Assembly: GCF_030397575.1 (NCBI RefSeq) | Contig: NZ_JAPNXS010000002.1 | Location: 248,001-312,000, forward strand | DNA length: 64,000 nucleotides | DNA from: Psychromonas sp. 14N.309.X.WAT.B.A12 | GTDB taxonomy: Bacteria > Pseudomonadota > Gammaproteobacteria > Enterobacterales > Psychromonadaceae | Direction of reading: 5' to 3' | Shown here: in pieces, positions 1 to 9,049 of the stretch | Position numbering within the stretch: the stretch's first letter is position 1 | Layout: each line of letters starts with the position of its first letter | The notes under the pieces: model-generated | Seen by the model: the letters and a program-made list of their open reading frames with translations, nothing else | Database searches by the model: none | Told to the model about the DNA's origin: nothing | Program-made: the position numbers and the translations under genes

Positions 1-14
1 TGAGCTAAAGAGGA
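1..14 (-). tRNA. tRNA-Asn, 5' end only (runs off the window)
   Basis: Read on the minus strand, the first 14 bases of a tRNA-Asn-like gene (TCCTCTTTAGCTCA) are present and the rest lies outside the window. The same 5' end occurs again at 69-93, where it continues into a typical D arm. The acceptor strand TCCTCTT followed by TAGCTCAGTTGGTAGAGC is the form known for gammaproteobacterial tRNA-Asn. The anticodon of this copy is not visible, so the identity rests on the 5' end alone. Confidence 0.5.
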
Positions 15-93
15 GTTGTAGTTTTTCCACTGATTAATCTTAAATGAATTAACAGTGTCTCTATCGCTCTACCAACTGAGCTAAAGAGGAATT
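15..93 (-). pseudogene. Broken partial tRNA-Asn copy
   Basis: On the minus strand from 93, a tRNA 5' half is clear: acceptor strand TCCTCTT, then TA and the D arm GCTCAGTTGGTAGAGC. After that the sequence keeps a CTGTTAA stretch like an Asn (GTT) anticodon loop, but the flanking bases do not pair as an anticodon stem. No TTCGA-type T loop follows and no 3' strand complementary to TCCTCTT is present before the next copy begins at position 14. Bases 27-57 instead form an inverted repeat (CACTG...CAGTG extended by TTAAT/ATTAA). It looks like the remnant of an unequal exchange in a tRNA array. The 5' half could still be transcribed with the intact gene behind it. Confidence 0.5.
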
Positions 94-253
94 TCAATTT
101 TTAATCTTTATAACTAAAAGGTATTATCTAGCCCTTTATCATATCAATTCATTTAATAAATGAAAGGATAACTAAACAATATTTTGTTTGAGTCATCTTA
201 AAGACGGGCGCAGTATATTTTTTGCAGTTAATCATGTCAACAAAAAAGGAGGA

Positions 254-289
254 TAAAAAAATTGGTTGCTGATAAATCAAACAACCAAT
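254..289 (-). terminator. Intrinsic terminator of the sigma/anti-sigma operon
   Basis: On the minus strand ATTGGTTG and CAACCAAT form an 8-bp stem with a 13-base loop, directly followed by seven T residues. It lies about 50 bases past the stop of the DUF3379 gene. Confidence 0.75.
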
Positions 290-336
290 CACAAATATTA
301 CCTAACCTGCTTTTTTATTGTGCAATATCAATCAGA

Positions 337-1080
337 TTAAATATCCCACTTAATGCTGTCGTGGAGTTTTTCTTGCATCATTTCAAGTGGCTCATCTGGC
401 TCACCAACAATCACGATATTGGCTTTCCCCATTTTTTCAGACATACCTTTCAAGTGTTCATTACTAAACTCGGCGGCAGGTGTGAACTTACCTTTTTCTG
501 GCACTACAAAGACAGTAACGCGACCTTTTTCACCTTTTAGTATCATATGTAATGCTGAAGTCCCTTTAAAACTACAGTAGTTTACAAACATGATTTCACC
601 TAAGCCCTCTTTAGCTTGCCCACCATACACTGCGAGTTTGGCATTCACCGCTTGTAAGCTTGCATTCTCATTAGCCTTAGCTGTTAAAAAGTATTCGTTT
701 TTAACCATCTCTAACGCAACATTGCCTATACTTTCAGGGGCTTGCTCAACGGCTGCAACTTCTACAGGTGGGGTAACCGTTTTTTGTATAAGCGGTATAC
801 TTAAGCCGATAACAAAAGCCACAGAAGCAGCAATAGCGATATGCCATCGAGCACTAATATTTTTATCACGCTCTAACGCAAAACTTTGCTCTAACATGAT
901 TTTATCAGCCAAATCATCTGGTACATCAACCTTTAAACTATCTTTTAATAACTTATCGAATGCTTTGCCATCATCGACTAATTTTTTTGATGAATCAGAA
1001 GACATAGCTCTCTCTAAGAATTCTTCTGATTTATCGTTAGGTGTTGCTATCGCTGTATGACGAAATAAAATATCATCCAT
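337..1080 (-). CDS. DUF3379-type membrane protein, probable anti-sigma factor
   Basis: A 247-residue protein with a cytoplasmic N-terminal half (about residues 1-78), one membrane segment near residues 80-100 (AIAASVAFVIGLSIPLI) and a C-terminal part predicted to be periplasmic. The overall look fits the DUF3379 proteins that follow ECF sigma genes in Shewanella and Vibrio relatives, which are presumed to hold the sigma factor at the membrane. The start overlaps the stop of the upstream sigma gene within ATGGATGA, so the two are translationally coupled. A terminator follows at 254-289. The anti-sigma role is inferred from topology and context; the signal it senses cannot be read. Confidence 0.7.
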   Translation of the reverse strand: MDDILFRHTAIATPNDKSEEFLERAMSSDSSKKLVDDGKAFDKLLKDSLKVDVPDDLADKIMLEQSFALERDKNISARWHIAIAASVAFVIGLSIPLIQKTVTPPVEVAAVEQAPESIGNVALEMVKNEYFLTAKANENASLQAVNAKLAVYGGQAKEGLGEIMFVNYCSFKGTSALHMILKGEKGRVTVFVVPEKGKFTPAAEFSNEHLKGMSEKMGKANIVIVGEPDEPLEMMQEKLHDSIKWDI

Positions 1081-1636
1081 GCGCTTCTCCGGTATTATTA
1101 ATTTCTACTTTTAAATTAGTTTTAAGTAGGTTTTTGGCTCTAAATAACCGTGTTAACACGGTATTTTTATTTAAATCTAATTGAACCGCTATTTCCTCAG
1201 CTGTAAAACCAGCTATTAACTGTAATAACAAAGGTTCTTTATAGTCTGCTGGTAAAGCGGCTATTTTTTGTTGAATCAGTTCTTTGTCATATGGACTTGT
1301 ATCTTCTTCTGCTGCGACCTCATAATCATCGATATCAACTAACGACAACTGCTTACGCTCGAAGCGTCTTGCATTCTCACGTCTTAATATCGTAAACAAC
1401 CAAGCTTTCGCTGATTTATCATCAAGCAAACTATCGATGCTTTTCCATGCACGTAAGCAAGTTTCTTGCACTAAATCCTGAGCTACCTCAGAATCACGGC
1501 AAACCCATAATGCGTAGCGATATAAATCTGCGCTATAAACATTAACTAATGATTCATATCGTTTCTGTTTTCTATTCATATCCTTAATGACCGAGGATGC
1601 AGAACTTTTATTTCGTTTAGATTTAAAAAAATTCAT
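1073..1636 (-). CDS. ECF-type RNA polymerase sigma factor
   Basis: A 187-residue sigma-70 family protein of the short ECF type. Region 2 spans about residues 28-100, with the core-binding and -10 recognition stretch around DLVQETCLRAWKSI. Region 4 spans about 125-180, with a helix-turn-helix around GFTAEEIAVQLDLNKNTV. Regions 1 and 3 are absent, as expected. The first 20 residues are lysine and serine rich and precede the usual ECF start, but the ATG is well supported by AAAGG eight bases upstream. The gene is followed in an 8-base overlap by its probable anti-sigma factor. I could not identify a target promoter, so the regulon is unknown. Confidence 0.88.
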   Translation of the reverse strand: MNFFKSKRNKSSASSVIKDMNRKQKRYESLVNVYSADLYRYALWVCRDSEVAQDLVQETCLRAWKSIDSLLDDKSAKAWLFTILRRENARRFERKQLSLVDIDDYEVAAEEDTSPYDKELIQQKIAALPADYKEPLLLQLIAGFTAEEIAVQLDLNKNTVLTRLFRAKNLLKTNLKVEINNTGEAHG

Positions 1637-1926
1637 TATTTTCCTTTAATACTTACCCTACCCCTAACTCACAAGTGGATATCTGATATTTAGCTTATTG
1701 CTATATTGATGAAGGGGGTTGTTTTAACAATACAAATAGTACTTAACAAAAGATTATACTCTATTATTGAATAGTTCGAGGAAGTAGGCAAACAGAAGTC
1801 GTTTTAAACCTATGAAAACTTAATTTATAACTCACTACATGATTGATAATAGGTAATTTGAACACATTATTTTGTATTGGTTCCTATACAAAGGGAAAAC
1901 TATCAACTCTCGGCTATCAATGAAGC

Positions 1927-2414
1927 TTAATTAGACATTACAAATGTATAATCAACTCGCACTTGTTCACCATTGACTAATAAGTCTATCTGTAACTGCA
2001 TTAACATATTTTTTCAGCGCAGGCTCCCACCTTGCTTTATAAATAGTAATATCGTTTACTTTTCCATGTTCTTCAAGTACTGGTTCAATCGGGATTTTAT
2101 CAGTAAATCCTCGCTCACTTACTCATTGAACGTTACTGACTAACCAATCTTTATTGTGGCTATGTAAAGTTAGTTGATACCACTCTTCAGGCACAATTTC
2201 CCCCTTCTAGATAGTCAAAAATAAAGTCGCCAACAGAGGATTGATAAATACAAGGTTCTGTCAAGTCACATATATTTGAATAAGGATTTAAAGTAACCTC
2301 AAGCTTATTTTGATCTTGATTCATCTCTTCAAAACTAATCGTCCTCCAAACAAATAATCCTATTAACAAGGTAAGCATAATTAACAATTGAATTAACCTG
2401 TTTGGTGTAAGCAT
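1927..2414 (-). pseudogene. Broken gene for a small membrane-anchored protein
   Basis: The first 75 codons from ATG at 2412-2414 encode an N-terminal membrane anchor (RLIQLLIMLTLLIGLFVW) and an acidic domain with a CDLTEPC motif, with AAGGG upstream of the start. The frame then stops near 2187. Protein-like sequence continues in another frame (VPEEWYQLTLHSHNKDW), meets an in-frame TGA after SNVQ, continues as a plausible domain (RGFTDKIPIEPVLEEHGK, then ARWEPALKKYVNAVTD) and needs one more frame change to reach VNGEQVRVDYTFVMSN and a stop at 1927. Joined together it would be about 160 residues. Two frameshifts and one stop argue for a decayed gene rather than a single sequencing error. I do not recognise a function. 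Confidence 0.7.
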
Positions 2415-2703
2415 TAGTATCCCTTAATATTTTTCATTCAATATAATGATATTTCGCTCAGTATAATAACAGCGAAAGGAGCGTTACTAACAATTCATTA
2501 AGTCATTTTATTATTAATGCTCTAAGCTTATTTATTAAATAGCCTTAACCAGCCCGCTTGCTCATTAAAGCAAGTCATCATCAGTGAATAATGCGAAGTC
2601 TGAACATATAAAGCGTCTTTTTGTGCTGAATTCTTTATAAACTCCCATCTCGATAACAACTTTTCTATTAACCATTTTAAAGGTACTGTAGAAGGTGCTA
2701 GTA
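2415..2703. other. Intergenic region upstream of fnr
   Basis: About 290 AT-rich bases between the divergent broken gene and fnr. I see no further gene. The only clear signal in the wider interval is the FNR-like palindrome at its right end. Confidence 0.5.
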
Positions 2704-2717
2704 TTAATGTAAATCAA
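2704..2717 (+). promoter_or_regulatory. FNR-box-like palindrome upstream of fnr
   Basis: TTAAT-GTAA-ATCAA matches the FNR consensus TTGAT-N4-ATCAA at nine of ten positions. It lies 20 bases before the fnr start codon, so it would overlap or follow the promoter. E. coli fnr is negatively autoregulated by FNR, so a repressing role here is a reasonable inference. Confidence 0.6.
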
Positions 2718-2736
2718 TACTAACTAAGAGTTGAAT

Positions 2737-3474
2737 ATGGATAAAAGTAATGTGAGTCGTGTACAAATCGGAGCTTGTGCAATTCATTGTCAAGATTGTA
2801 GTATTAGCCAGTTATGTATCCCTTACTCCCTCAACGAAACTGAATTAGAACGTTTAGATACTATTATTGAACGTAAAAAGCCTATCCAAAAAGGGAATGA
2901 GATTTTTAAAGCTGGTGAACCAATGAAATGCCTCTATGCCATTCGCTCTGGTACATTAAAATCTTATACTATTACAGAGCAAGGCGATGAACAGATTACA
3001 GCCTTTCATCTAGCAGGCGACTTAGTAGGATTTGATGGAATCGGCTCAGGGCATCACCCAAGCTTTGCACAAGCTTTAGAAACAGCTATGATCTGCGAAA
3101 TTCCTTATGACACGCTTGATAGTTTATCAACATCAATGCCGAAGCTAAGACAACAGATATTACGCTTAATGAGTAATGAAATAGTAGAAGATCAAAGCAT
3201 GATACTGTTATTGTCTAAAAAGAATGCAGAAGAGAGATTAGCTTCTTTTATCAATAACCTTTCTGTACGTTATGCTGCACGCGGTTTTTCACCAAAAGAA
3301 TTCAGACTCTCAATGACACGTGGTGATATCGGTAATTACCTAGGATTAACCGTTGAAACAATCAGTCGATTATTAGGCCGATTCCAAAAAAGTGGCATGA
3401 TTGCAGTAAAAGGTAAATATATTACAGTATTAGATAATGCACAGCTTTCTGAACTAGCTGGCTCTACATCATAA
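2737..3474 (+). CDS. fnr: Oxygen-responsive regulator FNR
   Basis: A 245-residue CRP/FNR-family regulator that switches genes between aerobic and anaerobic growth. The four cysteines expected to bind the oxygen-labile 4Fe-4S cluster are present: C18, C21 and C27 in [16 protein letters not shown], and C120. The cyclic-nucleotide-like beta-roll domain follows ([22 protein letters not shown] is cut here to its core EQGDEQIT), and the C-terminal helix-turn-helix carries the [10 protein letters not shown] recognition helix. Much of the sequence matches E. coli FNR closely. I chose ATG at 2737 because AAGAG lies six bases upstream; the in-frame TTG at 2731 directly abuts that site. An FNR-like palindrome lies upstream and a terminator follows. 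Confidence 0.97.
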   Translation: MDKSNVSRVQIGACAIHCQDCSISQLCIPYSLNETELERLDTIIERKKPIQKGNEIFKAGEPMKCLYAIRSGTLKSYTITEQGDEQITAFHLAGDLVGFDGIGSGHHPSFAQALETAMICEIPYDTLDSLSTSMPKLRQQILRLMSNEIVEDQSMILLLSKKNAEERLASFINNLSVRYAARGFSPKEFRLSMTRGDIGNYLGLTVETISRLLGRFQKSGMIAVKGKYITVLDNAQLSELAGSTS

Positions 3475-3492
3475 TTTTTTAAATACTGAGTT

Positions 3493-3527
3493 AACCAGAA
3501 GGTTAATAACTACTTCTGGTTATTTCC
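3493..3527 (+). terminator. Terminator-like hairpin after fnr
   Basis: AACCAGAAG and CTTCTGGTT pair perfectly over 9 bp around an 11-base loop, followed by a short T-rich tail (ATTTCC). It sits 18 bases after the fnr stop. Confidence 0.6.
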
Positions 3528-3611
3528 ATTACCAATACATTGACGATCTAGTAGGCATTAAGTACAGGAAAATGCTTTATATTAAACAATAAAATTAACC
3601 ACTTAAGTTAG

Positions 3612-3627
3612 TGTGATTGGTATCACT
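3612..3627 (+). promoter_or_regulatory. CRP/FNR-type site upstream of uspE
   Basis: TGTGA-TTGGTA-TCACT is a near-perfect CRP-type palindrome; its inner part GTGAT-TGGT-ATCAC also resembles an FNR box. A -10-like TAGATT at 3650-3655 would place a start near 3661, about 41 bases from the centre of the site, the spacing of a class II activator site. The promoter assignment is inferred. Confidence 0.55.
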
Positions 3628-3689
3628 ACCTATTTAGCGACATTTATTCTAGATTATATGCTAGTGATTTCTAAAAATTGGAGGCTAAC

Positions 3690-4631
3690 ATGCTTAAATA
3701 TAATAATATTTTAGTTTATATCGATCCAACAAAAGAACAACAACCCGCGCTACAAAGAGCAATTGAAATAGCTCAAAAAAACAAAAGCACTAAAATTACG
3801 CTATTTCTCTCCTGTTATGACTTAACTTATGAAATGACTTCCCTAAGCTCTGCTGAAGAGCGTCAAGTAATGCAATCGTTGGTCATTAAAGAAAATCAAG
3901 AGTGGTTAGATACTCTCGCCGAACCATATCGTGTAGAAGGCTTTGCCATTGGCTGTCAGGTACACTGGCATAACCGTCCTTTTCAAGCTGCGATTCAACT
4001 CATCTTAAGAGAAGGATATGATTTATTAATTAAATCAACACACCCGCATTCACGTCTCAGCGCAATATTATTTACACCTACAGACTGGAACTTATTACGT
4101 AAATGCCCTATTCCATTATTGTTGGTAAAAGCAAAATCGTGGCCAGAGAACGGTAATATTCTTTGTGCAATTGATTGCAAAAGTGTCGAAGATGAAACGC
4201 ACCACAGTTTGAATGAAGCCATTCTGACTGAAGCCAGTGATATTGCACAAATGATAAAGTCTAATATTCACGTAGTAAATGCTTACCCAAGCCCTCCCAT
4301 GAATATAATGATGGAGTTACCTGAGTTTGATCCCATCCATTATGAAGATGGGTTGAAAAAGTTCCACCAGAAAACACTCAATGACTATGCGAATAAATAC
4401 CAGATTGACCCTGGAAATATTCATCTTGAACAGGGGTTACCTGAGGATGTGATCAGTGACGTTGCTCAAGAGATTAAAGCAGAGTTAGTCATTTTAGGTA
4501 CTGTTGGTCGATCTGGTTTAGGCTTAACATTATTAGGACATACCGCAGAACAAGTTATTGATAAGTTAGACAGTGATTTATTGGCTCTAAAACCAAAAGG
4601 GTTTATTAGCCCTATTAAAATAGATGAATAA
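3690..4631 (+). CDS. uspE: Universal stress protein UspE (tandem Usp domains)
   Basis: A 313-residue cytoplasmic protein made of two universal stress domains, about residues 4-150 and 155-305. The second ends in the typical nucleotide-binding pattern LGTVGRSGLGLTLLGHTAEQ. Stretches such as HNRPFQAAIQ, FTPTDWNLLRKCP and ELPEFDP match E. coli UspE. The start is ATG at 3690 because a strong GGAGG lies at 3680-3684; a TTG 12 bases earlier overlaps that site. The fnr-uspE order is the same in E. coli, where uspE affects motility, adhesion and stress survival. A CRP/FNR-type palindrome upstream suggests control by oxygen or carbon state. Confidence 0.95.
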   Translation: MLKYNNILVYIDPTKEQQPALQRAIEIAQKNKSTKITLFLSCYDLTYEMTSLSSAEERQVMQSLVIKENQEWLDTLAEPYRVEGFAIGCQVHWHNRPFQAAIQLILREGYDLLIKSTHPHSRLSAILFTPTDWNLLRKCPIPLLLVKAKSWPENGNILCAIDCKSVEDETHHSLNEAILTEASDIAQMIKSNIHVVNAYPSPPMNIMMELPEFDPIHYEDGLKKFHQKTLNDYANKYQIDPGNIHLEQGLPEDVISDVAQEIKAELVILGTVGRSGLGLTLLGHTAEQVIDKLDSDLLALKPKGFISPIKIDE

Positions 4632-4650
4632 TCTTAATACTATTTGATAA

Positions 4651-4769
4651 CACCAATTACATTAAATAAGTGAGCTAAATTTTGCATAGGAAAAATGACT
4701 TAATTTAAGGTGCAAGTTAAGCATTTAGAAGATTAACTTGGTTATTCGTATGTCGGAGAGTTAGCGACA
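4651..4769 (+). repeat. Interspersed repeat, copy A
   Basis: This block begins CACCAATTACATTAAATAAG, continues TGAGCTAAATTTT, has a middle GACTTAATTTAAG part and ends CGGAGAGTTAGCGA. It aligns along its length with 55961-56080 and shares shorter parts with 35572-35700, 57491-57510, 59515-59540, 29697-29724 and 39848-39873. It has no coding capacity. It is probably a short non-autonomous repeat of this genome. Confidence 0.65.
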
Positions 4770-4814
4770 AAAGTTAATTTTTAATAGTTGTTCATTTAGC
4801 AACTTATAATAAAG

Positions 4815-4855
4815 AAATAGGCTCTGTTAACAAAAAAGAGCCTATTTAATGTATA
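4815..4855 (-). terminator. Shared terminator between uspE and the chemoreceptor gene
   Basis: AAATAGGCTCT and AGAGCCTATTT form an 11-bp perfect stem with an 11-base loop. On the minus strand it is followed by CTTTATTATAAG, a moderately T-rich tail, and it lies ten bases past the chemoreceptor stop. It may also stop uspE transcripts. Confidence 0.7.
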
Positions 4856-4864
4856 TAGTTGTTA

Positions 4865-6751
4865 TTACAGTTTAAACACTTCTACTGACTTACTTAGTGC
4901 ATTAGCAATCTCTAATAATTCGTCCGCACGTTTAGCATTATTTGCAGAACTATCAAACGTCATTTTTGCCATATCATTAATACCTACGATACTTTGATTA
5001 ATCTCGCCAGCCACTAACGTTTGCTCTTCAGCTGAAGTGGCAATCTGGTTGTTCATATCTTGAATGATAGAAACAGAATGACGTATCTCTTCCAATGCTT
5101 GATTCGCTTGTTGAGATTTAGTTGCCGTTGATTGTGCATTATTTACATTCACCTGCATCAATTCAACAGAGTTTTTAGACTCAGTCTGTAAACTATTAAT
5201 CATGGTTTGAATTTCAGTCGTACTTTCTTGTGTTCTATTTGCTAAGCTACGAACTTCATCGGCTACAACCGCAAAACCACGACCTTGTTCTCCGGCTCTT
5301 GCCGCTTCAATTGCCGCGTTCAGTGCCAGTAAGTTAGTCTGCTCAGAAATAGCGCGAATAACTTCAATGATACTGCCAATATTATCGATTTCACCTTCTA
5401 ACTTATTCATCACTTGTTGTACACCAGTAACCCCTTCAACCAGTGTCGAAATATCTGAATTCATACCATTAACCACTTCAATCCCTTTATTTGATTGGTT
5501 ATTGGCTTCGTCTGCAGCCGCTGACGCACTTAATGCATTACGGGCAACTTCATCGACAGTCACTGCCATCTCATTCATTGCTGTTGATGTTTGCTCTAAC
5601 TCCATCATCTGAGTTTCAGAACTACGATTAACACTTGAAGCAGAATCAGACATCTGTGCAGAAGCACTATTTAACTGGCTACTAGAGACATTAATATGTT
5701 CAATAATATCTTTTAAACTATCAACCATGGTTAAAATAGCACGATAGATCCCTGTCTCTTGACCTGTTGCTGGGACAACAGAATTCAGTTTGCCTTGTGC
5801 AATACTCGCGACTATTTTTTCAATATCCGCAGGCTCTCCGCCCACAGGACGATACATAACGTTGATGATGATCAAATAGATCAGGTATAAAGAAATAACG
5901 ATAAAAGCCAAAGCAATCAATAAAGTTGATTGTAAGTCATCATTAGAAGCTTCTGTAATGTCATCCCATGCCGTCCATGTCCATACATTCCAGTTCAATC
6001 CATCAATACGAATGCCTGATACAGTGTATTCTTCACCATCTAAAAAGTAATTATGGTGGCTAGTATCAGCTGTTTGATACGCTCTATAAGACGGCCTTTC
6101 TTGGTATAAGTTTTTACCTACTAAAGTATTATTTTTAGCTGCTAATAAATAACCGTCTTCACGACTTACAAACACATGGTTATCTGGGTCTAATATATGC
6201 ACAAATTCGCTTAATTGTTTAACACTAATATTTAAACCAACAGCTCCTTGAATACGTCCATTTCGTTGAACAGGTATTGCCAATGACATGACAACATTGC
6301 CTGTTACGCTTTGGTAAGGTTTTGTGATAATTCTATTTTCATTGTTAAATATCCTAACAAACCACTCTCTTTGTTGAGTTTTTGCATTAAAGTTTTCAAT
6401 TAAACCGCCTTTACCATTTGAATAACTGCGACCTTCTTTGTCAGCAATAAAAACATCTAACACATCAAGATTACTCGCTACAGCAGCTAAGGCATCGACC
6501 GCTTGTGTCACACTTTTTAACCCACTTTCATCCATTTCAAGGTTCACAGATAAGATATTAAGCGCATCAAAATAACGTTCCATTTTTTGTTCAATTGCTT
6601 TAGAAATCAATGCTGTTTGAATATCCATTCTTGTATTGTTATTTTCAATAGACTCTGTTCTAAAATTAAAATATCCAACACCTGAGATGGCTGATATAGT
6701 AAGCGTTAATAGCAGGCCTATCAGTAATAATATTTTTGTCTTTGCGGTCAT
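4865..6751 (-). CDS. Methyl-accepting chemotaxis protein with dCache-type sensor
   Basis: A 628-residue inner-membrane chemoreceptor. It has a membrane segment at about residues 6-28, a large periplasmic sensor of dCache type at about 35-275 (with [18 protein letters not shown] and [12 protein letters not shown]), a second membrane segment near 280-300, a GGEP-type HAMP-like linker and a long cytoplasmic coiled coil. The kinase-contacting tip is the canonical [20 protein letters not shown] followed by [17 protein letters not shown]. There is no C-terminal NWETF-like tether. AAGGAAG upstream of ATG supports the start. The ligand cannot be deduced; double Cache sensors often bind amino or organic acids. 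It stands alone with its own terminator. Confidence 0.95.
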   Translation of the reverse strand: MTAKTKILLLIGLLLTLTISAISGVGYFNFRTESIENNNTRMDIQTALISKAIEQKMERYFDALNILSVNLEMDESGLKSVTQAVDALAAVASNLDVLDVFIADKEGRSYSNGKGGLIENFNAKTQQREWFVRIFNNENRIITKPYQSVTGNVVMSLAIPVQRNGRIQGAVGLNISVKQLSEFVHILDPDNHVFVSREDGYLLAAKNNTLVGKNLYQERPSYRAYQTADTSHHNYFLDGEEYTVSGIRIDGLNWNVWTWTAWDDITEASNDDLQSTLLIALAFIVISLYLIYLIIINVMYRPVGGEPADIEKIVASIAQGKLNSVVPATGQETGIYRAILTMVDSLKDIIEHINVSSSQLNSASAQMSDSASSVNRSSETQMMELEQTSTAMNEMAVTVDEVARNALSASAAADEANNQSNKGIEVVNGMNSDISTLVEGVTGVQQVMNKLEGEIDNIGSIIEVIRAISEQTNLLALNAAIEAARAGEQGRGFAVVADEVRSLANRTQESTTEIQTMINSLQTESKNSVELMQVNVNNAQSTATKSQQANQALEEIRHSVSIIQDMNNQIATSAEEQTLVAGEINQSIVGINDMAKMTFDSSANNAKRADELLEIANALSKSVEVFKL

Positions 6752-6958
6752 GGTTTATGCTTCCTTGGTAAACTACTTTCATCTCAGTAATGAAAAGGAG
6801 TAATACAATTATCTTGTCGAATTTTACGTTTTAATAACAATGGAATCGCGGCTAGATAGTTAAAATAATAAGGGGTTAAGTACAAATAACTGCTCCGCTC
6901 TTACTGTCATACACACAATGAAATACATGACATTAAAAGGGAACAGTTTAGTAATGTG

Positions 6959-7423
6959 TTACGCTTGTTCGTTTAAGTAGTTCAACACCACTTCGTGATG
7001 ATCTTTTGTTTTAAACTTATTAAAGATATGTTGTAGCTTGCCTTGTTCATCGATTAAGAAAGAGGTCCTTACTACCCCCATATTTTCTCTCCCCATGAAT
7101 TTTTTTAATTGCCACACACCAAAGCTTTCACAAACACTATGATCTTCATCACCTAGTAGAGTGAAGTTCAAAGATTGTTTATTAATAAAATTGGTTAATT
7201 TTTTAGGCGTGTCAGGGCTAATACCCAATACCACCACATTCAAATCAGCTAGCTCTGCTTTACTATCACGCAATGCACAGGCTTGAGTTGTACAGCCTGG
7301 AGTAGATGCCCTTGGATAAAAGTAAACTAATACTTTTTTACCTAAGTAGTCACTCAAAGTAACCTCGTTATTATCTTGATCAGGTAAAGTGAAATTTGGC
7401 GCTAAGCTACCGACTTCTAACAT
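6959..7423 (-). CDS. bcp: Thioredoxin-dependent thiol peroxidase Bcp
   Basis: A 154-residue peroxiredoxin of the BCP/PrxQ group (E. coli Bcp has 156), reducing hydrogen peroxide and organic hydroperoxides in the cytoplasm. The motif YPRASTPGCTTQAC holds the peroxidatic cysteine C44 and the resolving cysteine C49, the atypical two-Cys spacing of this group. The start codon follows CGGGAA. It lies downstream of the perM-type gene on the same strand with a 134-base gap. Confidence 0.95.
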   Translation of the reverse strand: MLEVGSLAPNFTLPDQDNNEVTLSDYLGKKVLVYFYPRASTPGCTTQACALRDSKAELADLNVVVLGISPDTPKKLTNFINKQSLNFTLLGDEDHSVCESFGVWQLKKFMGRENMGVVRTSFLIDEQGKLQHIFNKFKTKDHHEVVLNYLNEQA

Positions 7424-7557
7424 AAAGTTTATTCCCGTTAGTTAAAATTAGACATATTATTAATACTTGTCATTTCTTTCGACCTTATCGGCAGAAGAAA
7501 CGACTTCTTTACCTATTATTTTAATAAAATTGTAAAATATCCAATAAAACAAGCTTA

Positions 7558-8637
7558 TTAATCAATAGATTCTATTTCATTGTTCTCCATTTGTACTGAT
7601 GGCCACGCATTGAGTACCGCTTTGACTAATGTGGCCAAAGGTATTGCAAAAAACACCCCCCAAAAACCCCATAAACCTCCAAAAATTAACACTGAGATTA
7701 TAATAACCACTGGATGTAAATTAACTGCCTCTGAAAACAAAATAGGAACAATTAAATTACCATCTAATGCTTGTATGATGCCGTAGGCAATCATCAAATA
7801 TGCAAACTCCGGCGACATTCCCCATTGAAATAACGCAACAAGTGCCACTGGTACCGTTACTGCAGCAGCACCAATATAAGGAATAAGCACAGACAACCCA
7901 ACTAATAACGCAAGTAATGCCGAGTAACGCAAGTCCATAAAGAAAAAGGTAAAATAGGTCGCTACACCGACAATCACTATTTCAGTAATTTTCCCGCGGA
8001 TATAATTCATTATTTGACCATTCATTTCAGACCATACTTGTGCCGCAAGCTTTCGGTTATCTGGTAAAAACTTGACCATACTGGCAATTAATTCGTTTTT
8101 ATCTTTTAGCATGAACACCATCATTAAAGGCACTAAAATCGCATAAACTAACAGTGCTGCAATATTCAATAACGAAGCAAAAGATTGAGACAGTAAGAAA
8201 CCACCACTATCTACTAAGTAACTTTTTATAGTACCAATCAAATGCTTAATCGTTTCTGGGTCAACCGCTTCCGGGTAATGAGCAGGCAAGGTTAGAATGT
8301 AGGTTTGACCTTGATTTAACATAGTCGGTAAATCATGTATGAATGAAGCCGCTTGCTTAAAGATGGTTGGTAATACACCTAGAAAGGCAAAGATGGAAAT
8401 GGAGATAAATAACACCATTACAATTAGAGTAGCGAATGTTCTATTTATTTTAAAACGCATTAGGTAAGTGACGGGCCAATCCAATAGGTATGCCAATATA
8501 ATAGCTACAAACAAAGGCGTTAAAATATTGCCAAAAAGATAGATAACGGTAAAAGAAAACAATAGTAACAGGAACAAAACACTTAAATTAGGGTCTGAAA
8601 AGCGTGTCTTATACCATTGAAATAGTTGCATAAACAT
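7558..8637 (-). CDS. perM: AI-2E family (PerM-type) membrane permease
   Basis: A 359-residue polytopic protein with about eight membrane segments and the conserved C-terminal pattern of the family (LIPYIGAAAVTVP, IIQALDGNLIVPILFSEAVN, GGLWGFWGVFFAIPLA). E. coli PerM has 353 residues and is likewise the divergent neighbour of bepA, which supports the name over other members such as TqsA. The first ATG (8637) has GGAT nine bases upstream. The substrate of PerM is not established; export of autoinducer-2 is known only for some relatives. Confidence 0.88.
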   Translation of the reverse strand: MFMQLFQWYKTRFSDPNLSVLFLLLLFSFTVIYLFGNILTPLFVAIILAYLLDWPVTYLMRFKINRTFATLIVMVLFISISIFAFLGVLPTIFKQAASFIHDLPTMLNQGQTYILTLPAHYPEAVDPETIKHLIGTIKSYLVDSGGFLLSQSFASLLNIAALLVYAILVPLMMVFMLKDKNELIASMVKFLPDNRKLAAQVWSEMNGQIMNYIRGKITEIVIVGVATYFTFFFMDLRYSALLALLVGLSVLIPYIGAAAVTVPVALVALFQWGMSPEFAYLMIAYGIIQALDGNLIVPILFSEAVNLHPVVIIISVLIFGGLWGFWGVFFAIPLATLVKAVLNAWPSVQMENNEIESID

Positions 8638-9049
8638 TCAAGATTCATCCTTATATGGGGTCGAATATGTTATTTTATTTATAACCTAAATGGTTATATA
8701 ACAATTTATATCAGCACTGGTCATACTCTGTTAAAAGTCTGGCTTTAAATAGTCATCTTTTAACTTAATACATTCAATTAATTTGCTAAACACAAACAGA
8801 GTAAAATATCTGAAGATTACTGATTAACTTAGCTCAATAATGTAGTGTGCTGATAATGATAGCAATAGTTTTTTCTTTATAGCCAACTTATTAGACTTTG
8901 AAATATGACATAAAGATAACTCGTTTATATTGAATAGATTTAATATAGCATTCGAGACCATCAAATAAGCGCTATTTACGGTTAGCAATAAACAATGTAA
9001 TTGAATAAATAGCCGAACCGAGTGTTGCCTAATTTAAACCGGAGCATAT
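8638..9049. other. Divergent intergenic region, perM/bepA
   Basis: About 410 AT-rich bases between two divergent genes. It must hold both promoters, but I could not assign them with confidence. I see no open frame of note, repeat or terminator. Confidence 0.5.

Noticed and set aside
262-540. Open frame of 92 codons on the plus strand
   Set aside because: It lies opposite the DUF3379 gene, begins inside that gene's terminator region and has no family pattern or ribosome site. It is a shadow frame.
590-1060. Open frame of 156 codons on the plus strand
   Set aside because: Antisense to the DUF3379 coding region, which has clear topology and is coupled to the sigma gene.
8900-9049. Sigma-E promoter before bepA
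   Set aside because: No GGAACTT-like and TCAAA-like pair with proper spacing could be found, although bepA is in the sigma-E regulon of E. coli.
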